Positions 1 through 8,300 of a stretch of 64,000 nt of DNA are shown here, one piece after another. This DNA comes from Kiritimatiellia bacterium. Lineage in GTDB: Bacteria > Verrucomicrobiota > Kiritimatiellia > RFP12 > UBA1067. The number at the start of each line of letters is the position of its first letter. Position 1 is the stretch's first letter. The notes beneath the pieces are model-generated. The model saw only the letters and a list, made by a program, of their open reading frames with translations. It was not told the origin of the DNA and did not search any database. A program made the position numbers and the translations under genes. The DNA is taken from assembly GCA_017406465.1 (NCBI GenBank), contig JAFQYM010000024.1:28388-92387 (forward strand). Direction: 5' to 3'.

Positions 1-273
1 GAAGAATACGAGCCGACCCTTTGCCATGTCGAGCGCGGTGTTCCGCGCGGCAGATACGCCGCGATGCGGACGGGCGACAACTTTAAGCCGAGGTTCCGTC
101 GCGGCGGAAGATTCGAGAATGGCGAGCGTCCTGTCGGTCGAACCGTCGTCGACGGCAATTACCTCGGCATTGGCGAGAAGCGCCGCGAACACACTTTCAA
201 GGCAGCGGGCGAGATACGGCTCCACGTTCCAGCAGGGAACTACGACGCTGATCTCGACGGATTGCGCGGTCAT
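1..273 (-). CDS. Family 2 glycosyltransferase, N-terminal part (runs off the window)
   Basis: Only the first 91 codons are inside the window; the gene continues past position 1. The N-terminus reads ISVVVPCWNVEPYLARCLES, then VDDGSTDRT, then GVSAARNTAL. These are the classic nucleotide-binding start (VVVPxxN), the DDGSTD motif and the AARN segment of GT-A family 2 glycosyltransferases, which transfer sugars from nucleotide-sugars to glycan or lipid acceptors at the cytoplasmic face of the membrane. The ATG at 273-271 overlaps the stop of the upstream VWA gene as ATGA, so the two are translationally coupled in the ExbB/ExbD operon. The acceptor and the catalytic C-terminal half cannot be seen. 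Confidence 0.85.
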   Translation of the reverse strand, partial: MTAQSVEISVVVPCWNVEPYLARCLESVFAALLANAEVIAVDDGSTDRTLAILESSAATEPRLKVVARPHRGVSAARNTALDMAKGRLVFF

Positions 274-1886
274 TTCAGCTTCGCGTCTATCGCGGCCTCT
301 TCAGCCCAGGCACCGGCAAGCGCCGGATCTGTGGCGATTTTGCCAAGCGGCACCTTGAAGAACGCCTCGTAGGTCTTCTTGCCGTTGAGGCCCTTAAGCG
401 AAAACGCGACTTCGCTGCGCCCCTTCGGAACGCGCCCCACTATCGTCACCGTGTCGCCGCGATAGAGGTTCTTGATGAGACGCGGATACGCCTCGGCCTG
501 CGAATTGGCGGCAAATACGACGCGGATATCCGAGAGTACTGGGTCGCGGAAGCGGTCTGAAAGCTTCTCTATCCCGGAACCAGCTTTCCAGCGAAGCCCG
601 CCGTATATGAAGCTTTCGCCGCGGTTGCCGTGGGTAAGTACGTCGATAAGCTCGCGGTTGGCGCTTTCCTTGACGCCGTACATATAGACGGAGACGAGAC
701 CGTCGTTCAGGTCGGTGAACTTCGAAAGTATCTGCGCCGTGTCGCTGACGCCGGCATTGGCGTCGCCGTCCGTCACGACAAGCGCTATGAGCGGCCTCGC
801 CGGGTCGCGCGGGAGCGTGAGAAGCGAGCGGATTGTGCCGAAGACGTCCGTACGCCCGTAGGCGGAGAGATTGGCGAGCCACTTGTCGGCGGCGGCGAAC
901 GACGCCTGGTCGCACTCCTGCCAGCGGCGGAAAGCGTAGGAGAAGCTGTTGCGGAACGCGACGAGGTTGAACCTGTCGCCTGTGTTGAATGCCGAGCGCA
1001 ATATCTGCTTGGCGGCGTGGCGGCAGCTCGCGAGGCGCTCCGAGCCGATCGAGCCGGACGCGTCGATGATGACGACCACGTCCTTCGGCACTACGGGAAG
1101 CTCGGCCTTCGGCGTGACATTAAGCCGGAAATACGTCCACTGCGCGTCCTCGAACCTGGACGCCGACAGATTCACAAACTTCTCGAGGGGCGCGGCCTCG
1201 TCGACTTTCATCAGCTCGCGGATTGCGTCCTTCTCCTGCTCGACGATCTTCTCGTCTACCCTGTCGTAGACTTCCTGCGAAGGCACGAACTTCGGCGCCG
1301 ACGGCTTCTTGTCCGCGGCTATCGAAGTGCGCTCCACGGGATCTGCGGCAAACGTTGGAACTGCGATCTTCGCATCGGGGACGCCAAACGACGCCGGCAT
1401 CGTGAACATTGCGCCTGGCGCGAAATCGGGAGCCGTGAGGGCGCGGCTCTTCGGAACGGAGAACTCCGCTACAGGGAGCGGGTCGGGCGCGGCAGACTCG
1501 GAAAGCTCCAGCGGCGACGCCTCGAACTTCTCGGCAGGGACGGGAACCGACGAAAGCTCCGGCGCCGCGGGTGCCGGCACATCGCCGTCCCAGTGTTTCT
1601 CGGTGCTGTCGGGAATCTGCTCCGTCGCGGGCCCAACGGGCTCGTCGGCCTCGGCCTCGGGAGCCTCCTTCGCGGACATTATGTCCTTGATTCGCTCGAT
1701 GCGCACGGGGTCTTCGATCTCTTCGTAGTCGCTGACGCGCATCGCCTCGCGGTGGGGCGAGCGGAGCGACGAGCGGTCGACATGCGTCATCACCTGGGCG
1801 CGAATCCCGAACATGAGCGCTACATGCGCCCCGATCGAGAGGACAATCGCCACGACAAGCAGGTTCTCGCGGCTCTCCCTCGTCAT
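270..1886 (-). CDS. von Willebrand factor A domain protein with N-terminal membrane anchor
   Basis: 538 aa. The start at 1886 is chosen over the longer frame (1934) because its ATG overlaps the TPR gene stop as ATGA. It is followed by a charged N-terminus and one transmembrane segment (about residues 10-30), as in TonB-like anchored proteins. Residues ~50-270 are Pro/Glu/Ala-rich, a periplasm-spanning linker. A VWA domain follows (about 270-440) with the MIDAS motif DASGS and downstream Thr and Asp (TDGDANAG). A beta-rich C-terminal part resembles the region after VWA in Verrucomicrobia-type 'VWA-containing' proteins. The position after ExbB, ExbD and a TPR protein suggests that it takes the place of TonB or TolA as the protein energised by the proton channel. 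That role is inference. Confidence 0.8.
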   Translation of the reverse strand: MTRESRENLLVVAIVLSIGAHVALMFGIRAQVMTHVDRSSLRSPHREAMRVSDYEEIEDPVRIERIKDIMSAKEAPEAEADEPVGPATEQIPDSTEKHWDGDVPAPAAPELSSVPVPAEKFEASPLELSESAAPDPLPVAEFSVPKSRALTAPDFAPGAMFTMPASFGVPDAKIAVPTFAADPVERTSIAADKKPSAPKFVPSQEVYDRVDEKIVEQEKDAIRELMKVDEAAPLEKFVNLSASRFEDAQWTYFRLNVTPKAELPVVPKDVVVIIDASGSIGSERLASCRHAAKQILRSAFNTGDRFNLVAFRNSFSYAFRRWQECDQASFAAADKWLANLSAYGRTDVFGTIRSLLTLPRDPARPLIALVVTDGDANAGVSDTAQILSKFTDLNDGLVSVYMYGVKESANRELIDVLTHGNRGESFIYGGLRWKAGSGIEKLSDRFRDPVLSDIRVVFAANSQAEAYPRLIKNLYRGDTVTIVGRVPKGRSEVAFSLKGLNGKKTYEAFFKVPLGKIATDPALAGAWAEEAAIDAKLK

Positions 1887-3790
1887 TTCGCCGCCTCCCG
1901 ATGTTCGTCCAAGATCTTCTTCGCCTCGGCGCAAAGCTCCTCGTCCGCAAAGAGCGCGGTCACTACCGTCGCGTACTTCCTCGCAGTCTCGACATCGCCC
2001 TTCGCCGCGGCATTCTTCGCGAGCGCGACATACGCCTCGGCACGGGCACGCGGAGACTCCGAGTTAAGCTCGACGGCGCGTCGCAGCGTCGCGTCCGCCT
2101 TGTCGTGCTCGCCAAGGCCAAGCTCGAGCTTGCCGAGGGCAAGCGAGGCAGGCGCGAGGTCGGCGATGCACGCGTTCTCGGCCATCGCCTTCCTGTACGC
2201 CTCGACGGCCTTCGTGAAGTTCTCGGCTTTCTCCTCGACAGTTCCCATGAGGACATGGCCGGCCTGCCGCCATTCGGCGGAATCGCCCGCTATGAGCTGG
2301 GTCGCGCAGATCTTCGCCTCCTCGCCGCCGAGCAGCTTACCGACCGAAAGCGCCTTGGATGCGGACATGCGATCCGTCGCGCCCTCGCGCACGAGCTTCG
2401 CATACTCCGTCTTCGCCTCGTCGGTCTTCCCGGAGCGCCAGGCATAGTCGGCGAGCATGAGCCGCGCCTCGCGCGACTCGTCGAGAGGGAGCCCCGCGGA
2501 AAGCGCTTCTTTAAGGAACTCCGCGCCCTCCTGCTCGTGCTCGAGCTGCACCGCCGAGACGCCGCGCCAGTAGAGCGATTCCGCGCGGCGCTTCTGGTTG
2601 CGCCCCGATGAAAGCGCCTCGGCGAGAGCAAGCTCGCAGGCAGACCACTTCTTTGCGCGCGCGGCGATCATCGCCTTGCGGAAAAGCGCCTCGGCGGCAT
2701 CGTCAGTCCCGGGGAACTTGGATGCAGTCTCCGCATACTGCGCCTCGGCCTCGGCCGTCTTGCCTGTCGACTCGTAGGCCCAAGCGAGCCGCAGAGAGTC
2801 ACACGAAAGTCCCGAGAGGGCGTATGCCCTCTTCGCGTTCTCTATGACGCCTGGCTGGTTGCCGCCCGACGACGCTGAATCAAAGCCAATGCGGGCAAGC
2901 GGCAGTTCCGCGTTTGAGCGGAAGCGCCCCTGGGGGAACTTCTCGAGATACGACTTGAAAAAGCGCATGGCCGACTCGTTGTCGCCCGTCGCGTAGGCGC
3001 AAGCGCCGAGCAGGTAGGCGAAGTCGTCGGTGGAACCGTCTCCGCAGAGCGCCGCGCAGTCGGCATACTTCCCGCCAAGGTAGCTGCTCCACGCCGTCAT
3101 TGTCCTCACGTCTGCGGCGTGCTTCCCGCTGGGGTAACGCTTAAGGTAGCGACCGAAAATGCTCGCGGCCTCACCGTACTTCTTCTCGTTGTAGCTCTGG
3201 ACGGCGGCAAGATAGAGCGCGTCTTCGGAGAACTTCGATTCCTTGCCGAAGGCGATGCCGAGAAGGAGCTCGACGGCCTTGCGACGGGCCTGGGCGTCGG
3301 GCGACTTCACGAGAATCGCCGCACGGTGGAAATCGGCGTAGGGCGCGTACTTGCCCTTTGGGTCAAGGCGCACGGACTGCGCGAGCGTCTCGGGGTCGTT
3401 CGCGGCGGAACCGAGGTAGTAGAGCGCTGCTGCGCGGATATCAGCCGCAACGCGGTCGGAGTCAAGCACCTTTAGTTCGGAAGTGCGCTCTTCGGGCGTT
3501 CCGGCGAGCGCGCGCATCAGCCGCGAGCGGTCTGCGCGCGCGGAAGTCGGATACTTCTCGATCAGTTCGCCGTATTCCCTGCGGGCGTCGGCCGACTTGC
3601 CAAGCGCCCTGTCGCACTCGGCAAGACGGTACAGGAGTTCGTCTGCGGGAACCGCCTTCTCGCCGCGAAGCGCCGCGTACTCCTCTTTCGCCGCGGCGTA
3701 TTCGCCGCGGTTGAAGAGCCGGTCGGCCATCGCGAGACGGTCGGCGGGCAGGACCGCGATTGCGGCGAGGATTAGCGCCGAAAGCGTCAT
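1883..3790 (-). CDS. Exported tetratricopeptide-repeat protein (BamD/YbgF-like)
   Basis: 635 aa with a short Sec-type signal (TLSALILAAIAVLPADRLA) when started at 3790. That ATG overlaps the exbD stop as ATGA; the longer frame from 3850 would run into exbD. The mature protein is almost entirely TPR-like helical hairpins, for example segments near residues 25-100, 170-290 and 480-620 with A-x-x-x-Y and L-G-x-x-Y spacing. Such proteins act as periplasmic scaffolds in Tol-Pal and envelope assembly (YbgF/CpoB, BamD families). Gene order ExbB-ExbD-TPR-VWA suggests it links the motor to its envelope target. No catalytic motif is visible. Confidence 0.8.
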   Translation of the reverse strand: MTLSALILAAIAVLPADRLAMADRLFNRGEYAAAKEEYAALRGEKAVPADELLYRLAECDRALGKSADARREYGELIEKYPTSARADRSRLMRALAGTPEERTSELKVLDSDRVAADIRAAALYYLGSAANDPETLAQSVRLDPKGKYAPYADFHRAAILVKSPDAQARRKAVELLLGIAFGKESKFSEDALYLAAVQSYNEKKYGEAASIFGRYLKRYPSGKHAADVRTMTAWSSYLGGKYADCAALCGDGSTDDFAYLLGACAYATGDNESAMRFFKSYLEKFPQGRFRSNAELPLARIGFDSASSGGNQPGVIENAKRAYALSGLSCDSLRLAWAYESTGKTAEAEAQYAETASKFPGTDDAAEALFRKAMIAARAKKWSACELALAEALSSGRNQKRRAESLYWRGVSAVQLEHEQEGAEFLKEALSAGLPLDESREARLMLADYAWRSGKTDEAKTEYAKLVREGATDRMSASKALSVGKLLGGEEAKICATQLIAGDSAEWRQAGHVLMGTVEEKAENFTKAVEAYRKAMAENACIADLAPASLALGKLELGLGEHDKADATLRRAVELNSESPRARAEAYVALAKNAAAKGDVETARKYATVVTALFADEELCAEAKKILDEHREAAK

Positions 3791-4209
3791 TCCTTCCCTT
3801 CCGAGTTGTCGGTGGCGAGCGAGAAGTTCCATATTCCCGCAGCGCGGCACGTATCAATCAGCTCGACAAGGGCCTCGTAGCGCACTTCCTTGTCGGCACG
3901 GATTATCACCGGCTGGCCGGGATAGAACTTCACGACCTTCGAAAGTCGCGCGCAAAGGTCGCCGAGCGTGAGCGCGACGGAATTAACCGATATTTTGCCA
4001 TCCTTCGAGAGGTTGACGATTATCTCCCCGGGCAGCCGCTCCGGCGTCTCGGCGGTCTTCGCGTTGGGGAGCTTTATCGAGATCTCGCTCTCCCACTGCG
4101 AAAACACGCTGACCGTCACGAAGAAGCAGAGCAGCAGGAAGATCACGTCGAGCATCGACGTCAGGGCGAACGTCGTCGCCTTCGGCTGGCTTCTCTTCTT
4201 GAACTTCAT
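3787..4209 (-). CDS. exbD: ExbD/TolR-family biopolymer transport protein
   Basis: 140 aa, the normal length for ExbD/TolR. A short basic cytoplasmic N-terminus (KFKKRSQPKATTFALTSMLD) leads into one transmembrane helix (about residues 16-38). The conserved Asp in TSMLDVIFLLL is the proton-conducting residue of the family. The periplasmic domain follows, with the typical segment GQPVIIRADKEVRYEALVEL. It works with ExbB to convert proton-motive force into mechanical work across the periplasm. It lies 25 bp after exbB and overlaps the TPR gene by 4 bp. Whether it serves a TonB, Tol or other system cannot be decided from sequence, as no TonB is in the window. Confidence 0.92.
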   Translation of the reverse strand: MKFKKRSQPKATTFALTSMLDVIFLLLCFFVTVSVFSQWESEISIKLPNAKTAETPERLPGEIIVNLSKDGKISVNSVALTLGDLCARLSKVVKFYPGQPVIIRADKEVRYEALVELIDTCRAAGIWNFSLATDNSEGKE

Positions 4210-4234
4210 TCCTGGCCTCTCCTTGTGGGCGACG

Positions 4235-4735
4235 TCAGACGGTTTGAGAGGCGAAGTGCTCTACGACACGCTCCTCGACCTCCGCGATGCGGCGCTGTGC
4301 GCGGCGGCGGAAGAACGCGTAGGCGAGAAGCGAGGGGATCGCGACCACGAGGCCGAAGATCGTCGTGACGATCGCCTGCGAGACGCCTTGGGCGAGCACC
4401 ATCGGCTTCGCGCCCGCCGAGACGTCGGAGGCGATTCCGCCGAAGGCCTGGAACATGCCGAGCACCGTGCCGAGAAGCCCGACGAGCGGAGCGATCGCGC
4501 CGAGGTCCGCAAGCCACTCGACCTGAGACATGAGGCGGTCAGCGACTCTGCCGCCTTCCGATTCCGGGTCCTTCGACGCGCAGATGCGCGAGACCGCCTC
4601 TGGAACGACTATTCCGGCGCGCTGCGAATACCAGAGATATATAATGAGCGCGAGCGCCCATACAGAGAATAGCGCGAGTACCCACATGAGCGGGCCTCCG
4701 TAGTTCCATGCCTGTTCGAAGGTGATGTCGTTCAT
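4235..4735 (-). CDS. exbB: MotA/TolQ/ExbB proton channel protein
   Basis: 166 aa, shorter than E. coli ExbB (244 aa). It keeps an N-terminal membrane helix (about 15-37) and the two core helices, with LGAIAPLVGLLGTVLGMFQA and GVSQAIVTTIFGLVVAIPSL characteristic of TolQ/ExbB. The cytoplasmic loop is short. A good Shine-Dalgarno (AGGAAGG) precedes the ATG, and a TATAAT box lies about 31 bp upstream, so this is the first gene of the exbB-exbD-TPR-VWA-GT operon. It forms the inner-membrane channel whose proton flow drives the ExbD partner. Confidence 0.92.
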   Translation of the reverse strand: MNDITFEQAWNYGGPLMWVLALFSVWALALIIYLWYSQRAGIVVPEAVSRICASKDPESEGGRVADRLMSQVEWLADLGAIAPLVGLLGTVLGMFQAFGGIASDVSAGAKPMVLAQGVSQAIVTTIFGLVVAIPSLLAYAFFRRRAQRRIAEVEERVVEHFASQTV

Positions 4736-4765
4736 TTGTCCTTCCTTTCCTGTAAGCTTTTGTAA

Positions 4766-4795
4766 ATTATATCAAAATAGATGCGCATCCGACAA
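4766..4795 (-). promoter_or_regulatory. Promoter of the exbB operon
   Basis: On the minus strand TTGTCG (4795-4790) and TATAAT (4771-4766) are separated by 18 bp, about 31 bp upstream of the exbB start codon, with a purine-rich ribosome binding site between. This is a good sigma70-type promoter. Confidence 0.6.
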
Positions 4796-5088
4796 ATGGT
4801 AATTCATTGATTTTGTCACGTTCTAGTTCAGCCGCCGACCGTTTCCGTCTCGGCCAACGCGCCGGGCTATGCGGCAACCGCACCCCGCATTGAGCACACC
4901 TCTAGCGAAATTGCTTCGCAATTCTCACTCCGTTCGGGTGATATGCCTCCGGCGCTCGCTTCGCTCGGGGGATATTCAACCATCATCATCGTCAGTTTAT
5001 TGGTCATTTCATTGTTTCTTCAAATCGTTTTCCGATCCACCTCACTTCACGACCTCCCAATGGCCGTCATTGGCAATGCAGGTTTTGC

Positions 5089-5313
5089 AGATCGTGCTCA
5101 GCGAGGTCGGCAAGCCAAGACCCCGCGCAGATATGGACAGGTCTTCTCACGCACCTCCCGCTGCACTACCTCAAGTTCCTCTCCGGATGGGACAAGGCGT
5201 TCTCGCGCCTCGTCGGGATCGTGCGCTCGGCGGCGTGGATGGACCTGGACATCGTGGAGACCCTGCGCCTCCTATGGGATGGTAGCCGCCTGGACGAACT
5301 TTTTGCGCTTTGA
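5089..5313 (+). pseudogene. C-terminal relic of an IS4-type transposase
   Basis: In one plus-strand frame the stretch encodes QIWTGLLTHLPLHYLKFLSG and then KAFSRLVGIVRS up to a TGA at 5311-5313. This resembles the C-terminal region after the last catalytic Glu of IS4-family DDE transposases, where Q-[IV]-W-T-A-L and a hydrophobic K-F/R-F-L run are typical. Nothing upstream is open and no inverted repeats are evident, so it is a fragment only. It converges with the 3' end of the BspA-like gene. The family call is by memory of the motif and is tentative. Confidence 0.4.
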
Positions 5314-5363
5314 AAATACTGGGGCAACAGGCATCTTGCCCATTGCGATAGGGCGCGAGCCGC

Positions 5364-8300
5364 CTACGGCACCGCCACCTCCACATACCCTATCTGCCAG
5401 CTTCTTGCCTTGACGGAAAACTCTATGGCAGAGGCTCTGGCAGAATCTGGATTAGGAATCGCCATGTCCAGAATCACGGAAAATCCATACTTCACGGCTT
5501 TCCCGCCAAAGATAGGAAGCAGTGCGTGGCATACATCTTCATTATCGTCGTAATCATACGGCATCAAGCGTGTTTCCGTTGTCGTGGCCAATATTCCAGA
5601 ACCAGACCAACTAACAGACACCTTGCCCCTTTCGCCAAACGTCAATCGTGCCGTGATCGGCTCGTAGTAAGACGTCATGTCAAGAACAAGAACGTTATCC
5701 ACAGAATCAAACGCGGGCAAATGCCTTGGGATTACGGGAAGAGCCCACGGATCCTGAATAAATTCGGCGTATTGTGTAGCGTTCGGTTCGCCTCGCGGTG
5801 AAAAATAGGCATCTAGTGTGGCTTTTCCTACTTCAACATCTGCGTAGAGGAATTTTGAAACTACGAGACTTTTACGCAAACATACGTTTGCCGTTACAGG
5901 TTTTTCGGAAGAGGGGATCCCCCATTCATATTCCTCTTCACCAAGCTTTTGGGGCAGATAATCCGACGGATATGCCTCGCTCCAAGTATTACCAGATTCT
6001 TCAGTACCGTGAAACTCGCTCAGCCATCCCGAACGACCAACCGTGAAACCTTGTATGTCCATATCTAAATTAGACGGAGAATCACCATCCTCTATCCATT
6101 GCTCCCAGCCATAGAATGATCCGACCGCCCAATCCGGCAAGTCGCCGACATCAATCTCATACGGTCCTCCATGGGAGAAATCCACCAATATGGATTCAAT
6201 CCTAACTGAAGCCACCTTGATGTTCGAAGCTGCCGCAGGAACAGCAGATGGTATTGCGAGATCGAAATCAAATCCAGTCTGGACAAAATCACCATAGCCG
6301 TCTATGCGCGTCTTGTCAAGGAACGTCAACCAAAGTTTGGCGTGCACCGTTCCGTCGGCATCGCGAGCGTATGGCGAGATGTAGGACGAACAAGTGGCGG
6401 CCGGCTTCGTCCCGGACCAAGTCGCCGTGACCGCGCCTTTCGTCCCGAACTTGAGCGTCACTTCGCCGTCGCTGCAGTCGGACTTGACCGGGACAACCCT
6501 TATGTTGTCCTTCCCGAACACAGGCAGTCCGGACACGGCGGGCTTGCGGGAATAGAGGGACTGATATACGACACCTTTACTCTCAACAGGATCGTCGTCT
6601 TCATCGCATACGCCGATGTCTTGCGTAGTCAGGCATCCCAGCAATGCTCCATCTTCTCCGTACGCGACCGGACTTATGATACCCGCGCAATCTCCCTCGC
6701 TGTATCCATCTTTCCCTTTGCGCCCAGACGCATAGTGGAACGAAAACGCGAAACTGCCGTCTTCTCGGCATTCGGTCAACTGCGCCGTACGCGATTCCGC
6801 ACCTTCGCCTGGCGAGACGGTCTTCATGCTGATCTTGCCGTTGGCGGAAATTGTGACTGTGAACTGCTGGGGGCAAGTCCACGTCCCACGCAGTCTACGT
6901 GCTACGTTCTTTCCGTAGAACGTCCCGACGACCCAGTCGGGCAACGCCTCGACGTTGAGCGTGATCGTCGCGATCTGCTTCGCCTCGCCCTTCTTCGACG
7001 CCATGAACGTCACCGTATAGGACCCGGCCTTCGCCGTGGGAACGCCGACGATTTTGCCTGTCTTCGCGTCCCACTTGAGGCCCGAGGGAAGCCCCGCGAC
7101 CTTGACGGTCCAGCCGTCGGCGGGCGTGCAATCCACAAGTCCGTCGTCAAATATGACGCCGGACCGGACAATGCCGTATGCATCTGTTTCGGGCTTGAGC
7201 CCCGGCAGCGCCGCGCACTCGAAGTTAGGCACCGTGATCCTGAATGTCGCCGTGCTTGCATCGGTCGCCTTGGTCACTGCCGCGTTCGCAGCCTTCACGG
7301 TCACCGTGTAGACGCCCGGCTTCGTCGCCTTGCCGCTGATCATCATCGTCTTCGCGTCGAACTTCAGGCCGGACGGAAGTCCAGAGACGGCAAGTTTCGG
7401 AAGCGACAACGACGCTACGCACGCGCCCAAGTCGAGCGCAATCGTACCGTCCTTCTCCGTCGTCACATCCTCCACCGCGACCTTCAAACTGTCGGCGTCA
7501 TCTTCCTTCGTGGCAAACAGCGCGAACACATACCGCGTCTCAGGAACGGTCACGTTCAGAGATGCTGAACGGTAATCCGCACCATCCACGCCATTCACCG
7601 TTCCCTTTTCACTGTTCGCCGTTTCATGCCAACCGGCGAACACATACCCCTTCGCGGGCGTCGCCTTGATTGTCACCTTCTTGCCCTCGGCATAGACGCC
7701 CGTGCCGGACGCCGTCCCGCCCTCGGTGGCGCAGATCACCATGAGCGGATAGTACGCCGTGCGCGTCAGCTTCGGCTCCTTCGCCTCCTTGCCGTCGCCC
7801 GAGACAGTTACCATCACGTTCTCCGCCCACTGGTAGCCGGAGGCGTTCTTCGCCTTGATCTGCACCCAGTAGACGCCGCTCTTCGTAGGGGTTCCAGCAA
7901 TCGTCATCTTCTTCGCGTCGAACTTGAGTCCCGTCGGCAATCCGCTCGCCGTGGCCGTCACATACGACTGCGAGTCGTCAGTCACCCAGACGTCGGACAC
8001 TGCTTCCTTCAGCTCGAATTCCATCTGCGTGATGCCGAGCGAGTAAAGTCCGTCGTCGTCAATCGGGATGAACACCGCCGTCACCATATTCGTCTCGAAA
8101 CCCTCCGGCACGGCGAACGCTAAGGACGGATTGCGACGCTCGTTCTTCGCGAGATTCAGTGAGTCGACAAGCGGACCTTCCCAGCGCGCGAACACACTGC
8201 CCTTGTCGGCCGTCGCCTTCCACGTAACCTTCTGGCCCGTCTTCCACGTCTTCGGCACGGTCACCTTGCCAGTACCAATAAGCTTCGGCTTAAGCTCCTG

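Larger units (their letters stand above)
4736..5363. other. Non-coding stretch with palindromes and a transposase relic
   Basis: 628 bp without an intact gene. Two small hairpins occur at 4909-4923 (AATTGC-TTC-GCAATT) and 4926-4940 (CACTCCGTTCGGGTG). A mirror-symmetric 12-mer CTCGCTTCGCTC follows at 4955-4966. The right part (from about 5089) holds the decayed transposase described separately. No tRNA or small RNA is recognised. Confidence 0.6.
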
